64,000 nucleotides of DNA from Georgenia sp. TF02-10 (GTDB taxonomy: Bacteria; Actinomycetota; Actinomycetes; Actinomycetales; Actinomycetaceae), in the NCBI RefSeq assembly GCF_022759505.1, contig NZ_CP094289.1, positions 3,162,001 through 3,226,000 on the forward strand, in the 5' to 3' direction. The position numbers and the translations under genes were made by a program. The notes under the pieces were generated by a model. The model worked only from the letters and a program-made list of their open reading frames with translations, searched no databases and was not told the DNA's origin. Of the stretch, positions 33,008 to 41,468 are shown piece by piece (position 1 is the first letter of the stretch; each line of letters starts with the position of its first letter).

Positions 33008-33040
33008 ACGTCCATAGTGGGACCGGCCACCGACATCGTG
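32852..33040 (-). repeat. Duplicated promoter-start unit (153 bases)
   Basis: The sequence GATGTCGGTGGCC, then a -10 element, six bases, a start codon and TTCGA occurs twice, 153 bases (51 codons) apart. One copy has CACTAT and ATG (33007); the other has TACTCT and GTG (32854). The peptides after each start match (MFEEERDE versus VFDGEREK). The spacing keeps both in the same frame. Confidence 0.65.
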
Positions 33041-33324
33041 CCGGGCTTGTCCCCAGCCTCGGGGGTCAGCCCCATGCCGCACCACCCCGGAGGGGCCGAC
33101 AGCACGTCCCGCAGCTGGCTCGGCATGCCCTTCGTTGAGCATGCCGACATGACGGCGGCCTGGCCAGTAGCGTCGACGTTGCCATCTCAGGCGTGTCGAC
33201 CACGAACGACGCCGTCGCCGTCGCCGTCGACCACGGACGACAGCACCCCTCCGGTCGTGCCACGCGGGCACGAAAGGAGGGGTGCTGCCTGCGGGACCCC
33301 GATCGGTCAGGGCCCCGCTGGGGG
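33008..33324. other. Interval between ssrA and DUF222 gene
   Basis: Holds the ssrA-proximal hairpin (33241-33287), a GCCGTCGCCGTCGCCGTC triplet-like stretch near 33210, and the upstream copy of the DUF222 promoter unit. The DUF222 reading frame extends open to 33271, but with no promoter or ribosome site, so I do not treat it as coding. Confidence 0.5.
33241..33287 (-). terminator. Hairpin downstream of tmRNA
   Basis: Outer arms CAGCACCCCTCC (33241-33252) and GGAGGGGTGCTG (33276-33287) are perfect. Inner CGTGCC/GGCACG extends the structure. Lies about 38 bases beyond the ssrA 3' end, fitting its terminator; no T-tract. Confidence 0.65.
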
Positions 33325-33689
33325 TGGAGATGGCGGGAATCGAACCCGCGTCCGACGGTGCTGAACCAGGGCTTCTCCGGGTGCAGTCTGCTGCTGATTT
33401 TCTCGGCCCCAGCGATCACGCAGACAAGTCGCTGACGGGCCCAGTCATCTAGGTGTCCCCGCTGCCCCGATGACGAGGGCGGCGAGCAGTGGCTCTCTAG
33501 TCGACGCCAGGATCCGGGACGAGAGCTAGCCCGGGCTGACGGAGTTCAGGCCTCGCTCAGGCGGCGAGGGCGAACTCGGTGCGCTTGGAATCGGCACCTA
33601 TTGGTTTGCAGAGAGCGTTGACGAGATGACTCTGCATCCTCGACCCGCTTCCCCTGGGACGACAACCGTCGTCGAAACCGATCATCCCC
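33325..33689 (-). ncRNA. ssrA: Transfer-messenger RNA (tmRNA)
   Basis: About 365 bases. The 5' end GGGGATGATCGGTTTCGACG and the 3' end GGGTTCGATTCCCGCCATCT form the tRNA-like domain, whose acceptor pairs GGGGATG with CATCTCC. The mRNA-like part encodes ADSKRTEFALAA followed by TGA, the degradation tag of many Micrococcales. It rescues stalled ribosomes together with SmpB, whose gene lies 690 bases upstream on the same strand. Confidence 0.95.
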
Positions 33690-33802
33690 TGTGGAGTTGT
33701 CGCCAGTCCCGCCCGGGGGCGGGGCCTGCGGTGTCATGCTACGGGGTCAACCACCGGCCCCGCACGTTCATTCCCGCCCCCGCCAGAGCGTCGACCGCGG
33801 GC

Positions 33803-34234
33803 TCAGGACCGCTTGCGGGAGGTGAGCTCGTCGAGGAGCAGGGTCCCGGCGATGCCCAGCATGAAGACGTCCTTGGCGATCCCGGTGCCCTCCTGGCTGG
33901 GCCGGAACCGGGACCCCTCGGCGGTCAGGCCGGGGGTGCGCAGGTACATCCGCAGGAGCGCGGTGGAGAAGCCGCCCAGGCCCAGGGCCACCAGCCAGGT
34001 GGGCACGAACGGGGCCAGCAGGGCGGCGCCGAGCGCGGTCTCGGTCGTGGCGATGAGCTTGCCGAAGTCCTGCGGGGACAGCTCCTTCAGCTGCGGGAAC
34101 GCGTTGGCGCCCATCTGCTGCAGCCCGGCGGCGCCCTCCGGCGGGAGGTTCCGCTTGCCGAGGCCGGAGTTGAGGATGAAGGCGCCGGCGGCGAGGCGGG
34201 CGGGGACGTGGCGGAGCTTGATCGGCATACCCAT
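33803..34234 (-). CDS. DoxX-like membrane protein, 143 aa
   Basis: Begins MGMPIKLRHVPARLAAGAFI. Three to four hydrophobic stretches (ARLAAGAFILNSGLGK; TETALGAALLAPFVPTWLVA; LGLGGFSTALLRMYL; DVFMLGIAGTLLLDEL) with a central FPQLKELSPQDFGKLIATTE segment, resembling DoxX-like actinobacterial membrane proteins. Two near ATGs (34234, 34228). Function unknown; lies between smpB and ssrA. Confidence 0.7.
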   Translation of the reverse strand: MGMPIKLRHVPARLAAGAFILNSGLGKRNLPPEGAAGLQQMGANAFPQLKELSPQDFGKLIATTETALGAALLAPFVPTWLVALGLGGFSTALLRMYLRTPGLTAEGSRFRPSQEGTGIAKDVFMLGIAGTLLLDELTSRKRS

Positions 34235-34379
34235 GGCTTCCTCCTGTACAGGTAACAGGAGTACAGCCTATCGACGGGCGGCCCGGACCACCGCCGCTAC
34301 CCGGACGCCTGCAGCGACCGGGAACCTCCAGGTGGCGGCGCAGGCGACGGCCTGCAGGTGGCGGCGCAGGCTCGTCGGC

Positions 34380-34907
34380 CTACAGGTGGCGGCGCAGGCT
34401 CATCGCCCGTTGCGCCTCGCGCTCGTCCTGCTGCCGGCGCAGGGTCTCCCGCTTGTCCCACTCCTGCTTGCCGCGGGCCAGCGCGATCTCGACCTTGGCC
34501 CGGCCCTTGAGGAAGTACAGCTCCAGAGGCACGATCGTGTGCCCCTTCTCCCGGCTCTTGACGGCGAGCTCGGTGATCTCGTCCTTGTGCAGCAGGAGCT
34601 TCCGCTTGCGCCGCGGGCCGTGGTTGGTCCACGACCCCTGCGCGTACTCGGGGATGTGCGCGTTGTGCAGCCACGCCTCGCCGTGCCGGTCGATCTCCAC
34701 CCAGCCGTCGACGAGGGACGCCCGGCCCATCCGCAGCGCCTTGACCTCGGTTCCGGTGAGCGCGAGCCCGGCCTCGAAGGTGTCGTCGATGTGGTAGTCG
34801 TGCCGCGCCTTCCGGTTCCGCGCGACGACCTTCTTCGCGTCCGCCGCGGCCTTGGCCCGCTGCGCGGCGGTCGGCTTCTGCGTCGCGGGGGCCTTGCTGC
34901 TGGCCAC
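34380..34907 (-). CDS. smpB: SsrA-binding protein SmpB
   Basis: About 175 aa. Start set at GTG 34907 ([17 protein letters not shown]) because AGGAGG lies eight bases before it; the GTG three codons upstream has no spacing. Motifs: [69 protein letters not shown] and [20 protein letters not shown], with a basic C-terminal tail. Has a 25-residue Ala/Lys-rich N-terminal extension. Binds tmRNA for trans-translation. Confidence 0.95.
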   Translation of the reverse strand: MASSKAPATQKPTAAQRAKAAADAKKVVARNRKARHDYHIDDTFEAGLALTGTEVKALRMGRASLVDGWVEIDRHGEAWLHNAHIPEYAQGSWTNHGPRRKRKLLLHKDEITELAVKSREKGHTIVPLELYFLKGRAKVEIALARGKQEWDKRETLRRQQDEREAQRAMSLRRHL

Positions 34908-35112
34908 GTCGGTCACCTCCTGGGTCTGGTCGGGGCGCGCCCACCGTCGTCCGTCGTCGTGCTGGCGCTGCCGGTCCTCAAGCCTAGGTCAGGGCGGGGC
35001 GGATCCCGAGGGGATATCGCTGACGGCGCACCCGGCTGACGACCACGCCGCAGGGAGTCCCCCGCGGCGCACCCGCGCGGCGACTCGGCGACGTCGCGAG
35101 GGTGCGCCCGGA

Positions 35113-36783
35113 TCAGAAGCCCGGCAGCGTCATGGGGTCGATCGTCACCCCGTCCTTCCAGACCTCGAAGTGGACGTGGCACCCGGTGACGTTCCCGGTG
35201 GCGCCCGTGTACCCGATGACCGAGCCCTGGGGGATCTGCTGCCCGGCGCGCACCGCGAACCGGGAGAGGTGGTTGTAGACGGTGACGTAGGAGCTGCCGT
35301 CGAGGATGCCGTGGTTCACCAGCACCTGGTTGCCGTGCGTCCCGTTGCCGGCGGCCGGCCGGACCCCGACGACGGTCCCGGCCGCGGCGGCGACCTGCGG
35401 GCTGCCGCAGCTCGAGCGCAGGTCGACCCCGTTGTGCATGAACCACCCGCCGGTGATCGGGTACACGCGGTAGCCGTAGGAGGAGGTGACGAAGAGGGAG
35501 CCGGACACCGGCGGGATCAGGATCCCCCCGGCCGCCGGGGCGGGAGCGGCGGGCGCGGCCGGGGCCGGCGCCGCGGGGGCCGCGGGGGCGGGCGCGGCCG
35601 GGGCCGGCGCTGCGGAAGCGTCCCGGCGCTCCGCGTCCCGACGGGCGGCGTCCCGGGCGGCGGCGTCTGCCTGCCGCTGCCGCTCGGCCTCCGCGGCGGC
35701 GGCCGCCGCCGCGGCCTTGCGCTTCCGCTCCTCCTCGGCCTTGCGGTTGGCCTCGTCGATGGCCGCGATCTCCTTGGCGAGCTCGTCGTTGGAGGACTCC
35801 AGCTCGTCGATCTGCTCGCCGTGCTCCTTCTTCTTGGCCTCCAGGTCGGCGGCGAGGGCGGTCGTCTCCCGCTCGAGCTGGGCGATCTCCGTCGCGTGCT
35901 TCTTCGCGGCGGCACGGGCCTCGTCGGCAGCGGCGACGGCGTCGTCGGCGTCGGCCTTGAGCTCGCCGATGCGGGTGGTGACCGCCTCCTGCCGCTCGGC
36001 CTGGTTGCGGGCGACGGCGCCCGCGGTCTCCAGCTCGTCCAGGACCTGGGTCTGGGCCCGGACTGCGCTCTCCCGCACGGCGTAGCCCCGCAGGAAGTCC
36101 TCGGTGCTGCCCGCGTCCAGGACGACCGACAGCGAGCTCGCCGCGTGCTCGCCCCGGTAGGTGCTGCGGGCCAGCTCGCCCATGGCCGTCTTGGTGGCGT
36201 CGATCCGGGTGCCGCCGTCGGCGATCTCCTCGGCGAGCGCGGCGGCCTCGGCCTCGGCGAGGTCGAGCCGGCCGGCCACCTGCGCCTGCTTGCTCTCCGC
36301 GGCGGCGAGCTTGTCCTGCGCCTCGGCCAGCGCGGCCTGGGCGACGGGCAGCTTGGTGCGGACGTCCTCCAGGGCGAGGTAGGCGGCGGCGAGCTCGCTG
36401 TTGACCCCCTCCAGGGACGCCTCGACCCGCTCGCGCTCGGCGGCGTTCTCCTCCTGCTGCCGCACCAGGTCGTCGCGGGTGTCGGCCTGCGCGACCGCCG
36501 CCGGGAGCGCCACGGCGAGGGCGAGGGCGAGTGCGGTGGCCCGGACCAGGCGGCCGCGGCCGCGGCGGCCCGTGCCGGCACGGCGAGCGGTACCGCCCAG
36601 ACGGCCACGGCCGCCGTCGGAAGGGACGGGACGGGCGCCGTCGGAAAAGACGGGACGGTCGCCGTCGGGAAGCGCAGGACGGGCGCCGTCGGGCCGGGTC
36701 CGACGACGGCGGGTGCCCCTGAGGCGGACGGGACGGGCGCCGTCGGGGCGGGCCGAGCGGACGCCGTGGGGCTGCTGGTACAT
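35113..36783 (-). CDS. Secreted coiled-coil M23 endopeptidase (EnvC/PcsB-like)
   Basis: About 556 aa. A basic, DGARP-rich N-terminal region of ~85 residues precedes a signal-like helix (RATALALALAVALPAAVAQA). Then a long coiled coil (about 110-370), an Ala/Pro linker of repeated APAAPAP units, and a LytM domain with HNGVDLRSSCG and HVHFEVWKDG metal ligands. By family and by coupling to ftsX it should be a cell-wall hydrolase activated by FtsEX. Start at ATG 36783 follows AGGAG; ATG 36795, which overlaps the ftsX stop, is an alternative. Confidence 0.85.
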   Translation of the reverse strand: MYQQPHGVRSARPDGARPVRLRGTRRRRTRPDGARPALPDGDRPVFSDGARPVPSDGGRGRLGGTARRAGTGRRGRGRLVRATALALALAVALPAAVAQADTRDDLVRQQEENAAERERVEASLEGVNSELAAAYLALEDVRTKLPVAQAALAEAQDKLAAAESKQAQVAGRLDLAEAEAAALAEEIADGGTRIDATKTAMGELARSTYRGEHAASSLSVVLDAGSTEDFLRGYAVRESAVRAQTQVLDELETAGAVARNQAERQEAVTTRIGELKADADDAVAAADEARAAAKKHATEIAQLERETTALAADLEAKKKEHGEQIDELESSNDELAKEIAAIDEANRKAEEERKRKAAAAAAAAEAERQRQADAAARDAARRDAERRDASAAPAPAAPAPAAPAAPAPAAPAAPAPAAGGILIPPVSGSLFVTSSYGYRVYPITGGWFMHNGVDLRSSCGSPQVAAAAGTVVGVRPAAGNGTHGNQVLVNHGILDGSSYVTVYNHLSRFAVRAGQQIPQGSVIGYTGATGNVTGCHVHFEVWKDGVTIDPMTLPGF

Positions 36784-36791
36784 CTGTCTCC

Positions 36792-37706
36792 TCATACCCG
36801 TGTGTAGCGGCCCAGGGTCACCACGGAGCTGACGGCCGCGAGCAGGATGGCGGCGAGGACGAGGAAGGGGGCGATGGCCCACACGTCGGCGGTGCCGACG
36901 TACTGCACCCAGGGCGTGGAGGAGGCCAGCCAGTCCTGGACGAGGTAGCGCACCCCGGCCAGCAGGCCGGCCACGGCCAGCACCGCGCCGGCGAGGGCGG
37001 CGATCGCGCCCTCGAGCATGAACGGCAGCTGGATGAACAGGTTCGACGCGCCCACCAGCCGCATGATGCCGGTCTCCCGGCGGCGGGACATGGCCGAGAG
37101 CCGGATGGTGGTGGTGATGAGCAGGACCGCGGTGACGATCATGACCGCGCCCAGGCCCACCGACATCAGGGTGGCCCGGTTGAGGACGAGGAAGAGCGGC
37201 TCGAGCTGCTCGCGCTGGTCGACCACCACCTCCACGCCGGGGCGGCCGTCGAGCTCGTCGGCGACGATCTGGTACTGCTCGGGATCGACGAGCTTGACCC
37301 GGTAGGAGACCTGCATCTGGTCCACCGTCAGGGACTGGGCCCAGACGGTGTCCTCCATCTGCTCCTGGAAGGCCTCGTACGCCTGCTCCTTGGTCTCCAG
37401 GTAGACCTCGTCGACGTACGGCGCGAGGGCCTCGGACTCGAGCAGCTCGCCGATGTCGGCGATCTGCTCCTCGGTGGCCTCCCCGGCGGCGCAGGCGGGC
37501 TCGGCGGAGTCCGCCGGGCACATGAACGCCGAGACCTCGACCTTGTCGTACCAGTCGTTCTTCAGGTTGCCGATCTGGGCCTGCAGCAGGGCGGCGGCGC
37601 CGACGAACATCAGTGAGACGAAGGTGACCAGGGCCACCGAGACGGTCATCGCGAGGTTGCGGGTGAGGCCCTGGAGGGTCTGGGAGAGGACGAACCGGAT
37701 GCGCAC
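36792..37706 (-). CDS. ftsX: Cell division protein FtsX
   Basis: 304 aa from GTG 37706 with GAGGGGA upstream. MacB-like topology: N-terminal helix (TRNLAMTVSVALVTFVSLMF), an extracellular domain of ~130 residues with two Cys (FMCPADSAEPACAAG), then three membrane helices (VGLGAVMIVTAVLLITTTI; AAIALAGAVLAVAG-type; FLVLAAILLAAVSSVV). Transduces FtsE ATP hydrolysis to the periplasmic-side hydrolase encoded next. Confidence 0.95.
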   Translation of the reverse strand: MRIRFVLSQTLQGLTRNLAMTVSVALVTFVSLMFVGAAALLQAQIGNLKNDWYDKVEVSAFMCPADSAEPACAAGEATEEQIADIGELLESEALAPYVDEVYLETKEQAYEAFQEQMEDTVWAQSLTVDQMQVSYRVKLVDPEQYQIVADELDGRPGVEVVVDQREQLEPLFLVLNRATLMSVGLGAVMIVTAVLLITTTIRLSAMSRRRETGIMRLVGASNLFIQLPFMLEGAIAALAGAVLAVAGLLAGVRYLVQDWLASSTPWVQYVGTADVWAIAPFLVLAAILLAAVSSVVTLGRYTRV

Positions 37707-37719
37707 GTGGCCGTCCCCT

Positions 37720-38409
37720 CTACCGGCTCGCACCGTAGACGCCGCGGGACTGGTCGCGGACCATGACGCCGTCGGAGAGCTCGACGACGCGCTTGCGCAT
37801 CTGGTCGACGATGTCGTCGTTGTGGGTGGCCATGACGATGGTGGTGCCGGTGCGGTTGATGCGGTCGAGGAGGCGCATGATCCCGATCGAGGTGGTGGGG
37901 TCGAGGTTGCCGGTGGGCTCGTCGGCGAGGAGGAGCTGGGGGCGGTTGACCATCGCGCGGGCGATGGCGACGCGCTGCTGCTCGCCGCCGGAGAGCTCGT
38001 GCGGCAGGCGGCGCTCCTTGCCGTCCAGCCCCACCAGCTCCAGGGCCTCCGGGACGGTGGTGAGGATGTGGTGCCGGGGCTTGCCGATGACCTGCAGCGC
38101 GATGGCCACGTTGTGGAAGACGGACTTGTCGGGCAGCAGCCGGAAGTCCTGGAACACCGTGCCGATCTGCCGGCGCAGGTGGGGCACCTTCCACCGGGAG
38201 ACCTGGGCCAGGTCCCGCCCCAGGGCGAGCACCCGCCCGGAGGTGGGCCGCTCCTCGCGGAGCACCAGCCGGAGGAAGGTGGACTTGCCGGAGCCGGAGG
38301 CGCCGACGAGGAAGACGAACTCGCCCCGCTCGATCTCCAGGGTCACCTGGTCCAGCGCGGGCCGGGCGCCGCGCGCGTAGACCTTGGAGACGTTCTCGAA
38401 CCTGATCAT
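37720..38409 (-). CDS. ftsE: Cell division ATP-binding protein FtsE
   Basis: 229 aa. ABC ATPase with [13 protein letters not shown] (Walker A), [14 protein letters not shown] (Q-loop), [16 protein letters not shown] (signature), [13 protein letters not shown] (Walker B) and [10 protein letters not shown] (H-loop). Partner of FtsX, 13 bases upstream of it. Confidence 0.97.
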   Translation of the reverse strand: MIRFENVSKVYARGARPALDQVTLEIERGEFVFLVGASGSGKSTFLRLVLREERPTSGRVLALGRDLAQVSRWKVPHLRRQIGTVFQDFRLLPDKSVFHNVAIALQVIGKPRHHILTTVPEALELVGLDGKERRLPHELSGGEQQRVAIARAMVNRPQLLLADEPTGNLDPTTSIGIMRLLDRINRTGTTIVMATHNDDIVDQMRKRVVELSDGVMVRDQSRGVYGASR

Positions 38410-38523
38410 GCCCCGGGGCGGCCAGTCTCGACGGCAGGGAGGTACAGCTCTGGCCGCTCCGAGACTAGACAGGTCGGCGACGGCGGTGGCTGACCGACAC
38501 GCCCGTTCTCCCGGCCGGGCCGG

Positions 38524-38574
38524 GGCGGCGGCAGGGCCAGGGCGGCGGCAGGGCCAGGGCGGCGGCAGGGCCGG
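38524..38574. repeat. Three 17-base tandem repeats
   Basis: GGCGGCGGCAGGGCCAG three times in a row with one change in the last copy, followed by more GGCCGGG words. Lies between prfB and ftsE, both leftward. G-rich on the plus strand. Confidence 0.75.
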
Positions 38575-38622
38575 GGCCGGCAGCAAGGGCCGGGCCCGGC
38601 GGCAGGGCCGGCGACGGCGCCG

Positions 38623-39750
38623 TCAGGCTTCGGCGAGGACCTGCTGGTTGTTCTTGCGCCAGCGGATGCCGGCGTCGATGAAGTCGTCGATCTCGCCGTC
38701 GAAGACCGCCGCCGGGTTGCCGGACTCGTGCTCGGTGCGCAGGTCCTTGACCATCTGGTAGGGCTGGAGGACGTAGGAGCGCATCTGGTCCCCCCAGGAG
38801 GCCTTGGCGTCCCCGGCGAGCTCCTTCTTTTCCGCGGCCTCCTGCTGCTGCTTGAGCAGCAGCAGGCGGGACTGCAGCACCCGCATGGCGGCCGCGCGGT
38901 TCTGGATCTGGGACTTCTCGTCCTGCATCGAGACCACGATGCCGGTGGGCAGGTGCGTGATGCGGACCGCGGAGTCGGTGGTGTTGACCGACTGCCCGCC
39001 GGGGCCGGAGGACCGGAAGACGTCGACCCGGATGTCGCTCTCCGGCACGTCGATGTGGTCGGTCTTCTCGATGAGCGGGATGACCTCGACGGCGGCGAAG
39101 GAGGTCTGCCGGCGACCCTGGTTGTCGAACGGGGAGATCCGCACGAGCCGGTGGGTGCCGCCCTCGACGGACAGGGTGCCGTAGGCGTAGGGGCCGTCGA
39201 CCTCGAAGGTGACCGACTTCAGGCCCGCCTCCTCGGCGTAGGAGGTGTCCAGGACCTTGGTGGCGTAGCCCCGGCGCTCGGCCCAGCGCAGGTACATCCG
39301 CAGCAGCATCTCGGCGAAGTCGGCCGCGTCCACGCCGCCGGCGCCGGCCCGGATGGTGACGACGGCGGACCGCTCGTCGTACTTGCCGGACAGCAGGGTG
39401 CGCACCTCGAGCTCGGCGAGCTCCTTGGCGATGGCGGTCCGCTCGCGCTCGGCGTCGACGAGGAAGGCGTCGGCGTCGGCGCCGTCCTCCTCCTGCCCCA
39501 GCTCCACGAGCGCCTCGAGGTCGTCGATCCGGCGGGTCAGCCGCTCGACCCGCTCGAGCTCGCTCTGGGCGTGGGAGAGCTGGGAGGTGACCGCCTGGGC
39601 GGCGTCGGGGTCGTCCCACAGGTCGGGGGCGGCGGCCCGCTCGGAGAGCTCGGCGATCCGGGCGCGCAGGGCCGCCGGGTCCGTCACCGCCCGGATGGAC
39701 TCCAGGGTGGAGCGGAGCTCGGCGATCTCGTGCGGGAAGTCGGTGGCCAC
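38623..39750 (-). CDS. prfB: Peptide chain release factor 2
   Basis: 375 aa. GGQ loop [19 protein letters not shown] and the RF2 discriminator RISPFDNQG are present. GTG start at 39750 lies six bases after TAATCT, so leaderless. The programmed frameshift used by E. coli prfB is absent: the frame is continuous. Recognises TAA and TGA stops. Confidence 0.96.
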   Translation of the reverse strand: MATDFPHEIAELRSTLESIRAVTDPAALRARIAELSERAAAPDLWDDPDAAQAVTSQLSHAQSELERVERLTRRIDDLEALVELGQEEDGADADAFLVDAERERTAIAKELAELEVRTLLSGKYDERSAVVTIRAGAGGVDAADFAEMLLRMYLRWAERRGYATKVLDTSYAEEAGLKSVTFEVDGPYAYGTLSVEGGTHRLVRISPFDNQGRRQTSFAAVEVIPLIEKTDHIDVPESDIRVDVFRSSGPGGQSVNTTDSAVRITHLPTGIVVSMQDEKSQIQNRAAAMRVLQSRLLLLKQQQEAAEKKELAGDAKASWGDQMRSYVLQPYQMVKDLRTEHESGNPAAVFDGEIDDFIDAGIRWRKNNQQVLAEA

Positions 39751-39756
39751 GCACCG

Positions 39757-39762
39757 AGATTA
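39757..39762 (-). promoter_or_regulatory. prfB -10 element (leaderless)
   Basis: TAATCT on the minus strand, six bases before the GTG start. No convincing -35. Same geometry as the clpS, pncB and phosphotransferase promoters in this window. Confidence 0.5.
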
Positions 39763-39875
39763 CGCGATGGGGCCTGGGTCCGGCCGGGCCTGGACCGGCC
39801 GGACCGGCCGGCCCGGCCGCCGTCAGACCGGGCGGTGGAGGCCGGGCCCGCCCCGTCAGGTCGGCGCCCGCCCCG

Positions 39876-41384
39876 TCAGGTCGGCGCCGGCACCAGGTGG
39901 CGGGCGAACCAGTCCGCGGCCAGCGCGCCGGCCTGCTCCAGCGCACCCGGCTCGGGGAAGAGGTGGGTGGCGCCGGGGACGACGGCGAGGTCGCACTCCC
40001 CGGGCAGCTGCGCCTGCGCCTGCCGGTTGAGGGCGAGCACCTCGGTGTCCCGCTCCCCGACGACGAGCAGGGTGGGGGCGGTCACCTCTCGCAGCCGCGG
40101 AGCGGCCAGGTCGGGCCGGCCGCCGCGGGAGACGACGGCGCGGAGCCGGGCGGGGCGCTCCGCGGCCGCCCACAGCGCGGCGCCGGCCCCGGTGCTGGCG
40201 CCGAAGTAGCCGAGCGGGAACTGGTGGAGCGCGGGCTCGGCGGCCGTCCAGGAGGTGGCGGCCAGCAGCCGGTCGGCGAGCAGCGGGATGTCGAAGACCC
40301 GACGCCGGTCGGCGGCCTCCGCCTCGGTGAGGAGGTCCAGGAGCACCGTGGCCAGGCCCGCGGCATGGAGCAGGTCGGCGACGGCCCGGTTGCGCGGGCT
40401 GTGCCGGGAGCTGCCCGAGCCGTGCGCGAACAGCACCACGCCGGCGGCGGCCGCCGGCATGGCGACGTCGGCCGGCAGGGGGCCGGCGGTGCTCGGGACG
40501 GCGGCCTCGTACCGACGGACCGACGGTCCGGCGGGTGCCGGGTCTGTGGGCGGGTCGGCCGTGCCCCGGTCCGGGGCGGGTGTCTCGCTCGCCCGGTCCG
40601 GTCTAGGCTCGGCCGGCGCCCGGTCCGGGGCGGGACTCCCGCTCGCCCGGTCCGGGCCAGGCGCCGGGTCCGGCACTGGCTCCGTCGTCACCCGGGCCGG
40701 CCCCGACCCGGCCGGCTCCCGGTCCGCCCGCTCGGTGCGGCGGGCCTCGGCGAGCAGGTCCCGGACCTGCGCGTCGGTAACCTGCCGGAAGTCCTCGTAC
40801 CAGGCGCCGACGGCGAGGAGCCGGGCGGGCTCGGCCAGGGCGATGAGCTCGTCGACCTCCTCCCGCAGCGCGGCGGCGACGTCGCCGGCGACGACGGGGA
40901 CGGCCAGCACGATCCGCGCGGCGCCGCGGGCGCGCAGCACCGCGACGGCGGCGCGCACGGTCGCTCCGGTGGCGATGCCGTCGTCGACGAGGACGACCTC
41001 GCGCCCCGCGACCTCCTCCCCCGCCCCGGGGCCGCGCCAGGCCGCCACCCGCCGGTCCAGCTCGGCCCGTTCGGCCGCCGTCGCCGTCTCGATGTCGGTG
41101 GCGCTCACGTGCCGCACCACCGCCGGGTTCAGGACGCGGGTGCCGTCCTCCCCGAGCGCGCCCATGGCGAGCTCGGGCTGCCAGGGCACGCCGAGCTTGC
41201 GCACCACGACGACGTCCAGTGGGGCGCGGAGGGCCCGGGCGACCTCGGCGGCGGCAACGACCCCGCCGCGCGGGAGGCCGACGACGACGGTGCCGGGCCC
41301 CCCGGCGACCCGCGCGGCGAGCTGCTCGGCGAGCCGGCGCCCCGCCTCCCGGCGGTCGGTGAAGATCTCCTGGGTTGCGGCCAT
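39876..41384 (-). CDS. Phosphoribosyltransferase-alpha/beta hydrolase fusion
   Basis: 502 aa in two domains. Residues 1-220 are a PRT domain: DRREAGRRLAEQL, VVGLPRGGVVAA, VVRKLGVPWQPELAMGAL and the PRPP-binding VVLVDDGIATGATVRAA. Residues 300-500 are a dienelactone-hydrolase-like domain with LFAHGSGSSRHSPRNRAVA, GYFGASTGAGAALWAA (nucleophile Ser) and ATHLFPEPGALEQ (His). The linker is a PAPDRA/PDRAS repeat. Such fusions exist in mycobacteria; the joint reaction is unknown. Confidence 0.85.
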   Translation of the reverse strand: MAATQEIFTDRREAGRRLAEQLAARVAGGPGTVVVGLPRGGVVAAAEVARALRAPLDVVVVRKLGVPWQPELAMGALGEDGTRVLNPAVVRHVSATDIETATAAERAELDRRVAAWRGPGAGEEVAGREVVLVDDGIATGATVRAAVAVLRARGAARIVLAVPVVAGDVAAALREEVDELIALAEPARLLAVGAWYEDFRQVTDAQVRDLLAEARRTERADREPAGSGPARVTTEPVPDPAPGPDRASGSPAPDRAPAEPRPDRASETPAPDRGTADPPTDPAPAGPSVRRYEAAVPSTAGPLPADVAMPAAAAGVVLFAHGSGSSRHSPRNRAVADLLHAAGLATVLLDLLTEAEAADRRRVFDIPLLADRLLAATSWTAAEPALHQFPLGYFGASTGAGAALWAAAERPARLRAVVSRGGRPDLAAPRLREVTAPTLLVVGERDTEVLALNRQAQAQLPGECDLAVVPGATHLFPEPGALEQAGALAADWFARHLVPAPT

Positions 41385-41468
41385 GCCTCAGCGTCCCCCA
41401 TCGCCCCACCGGGGACAACGACCGCACCCCGGCCGGCCGGCTGCGCGCCCGCCTCGAGCTCGGACGGC

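Noticed and set aside
32855-33271. Extension of the DUF222 protein to 33271
   Set aside because: No promoter or ribosome site; the text is arginine-rich and two later starts have -10 elements.
38623-39750. Programmed frameshift in prfB
   Set aside because: The reading frame is continuous with no internal TGA, so the E. coli type autoregulation is absent.
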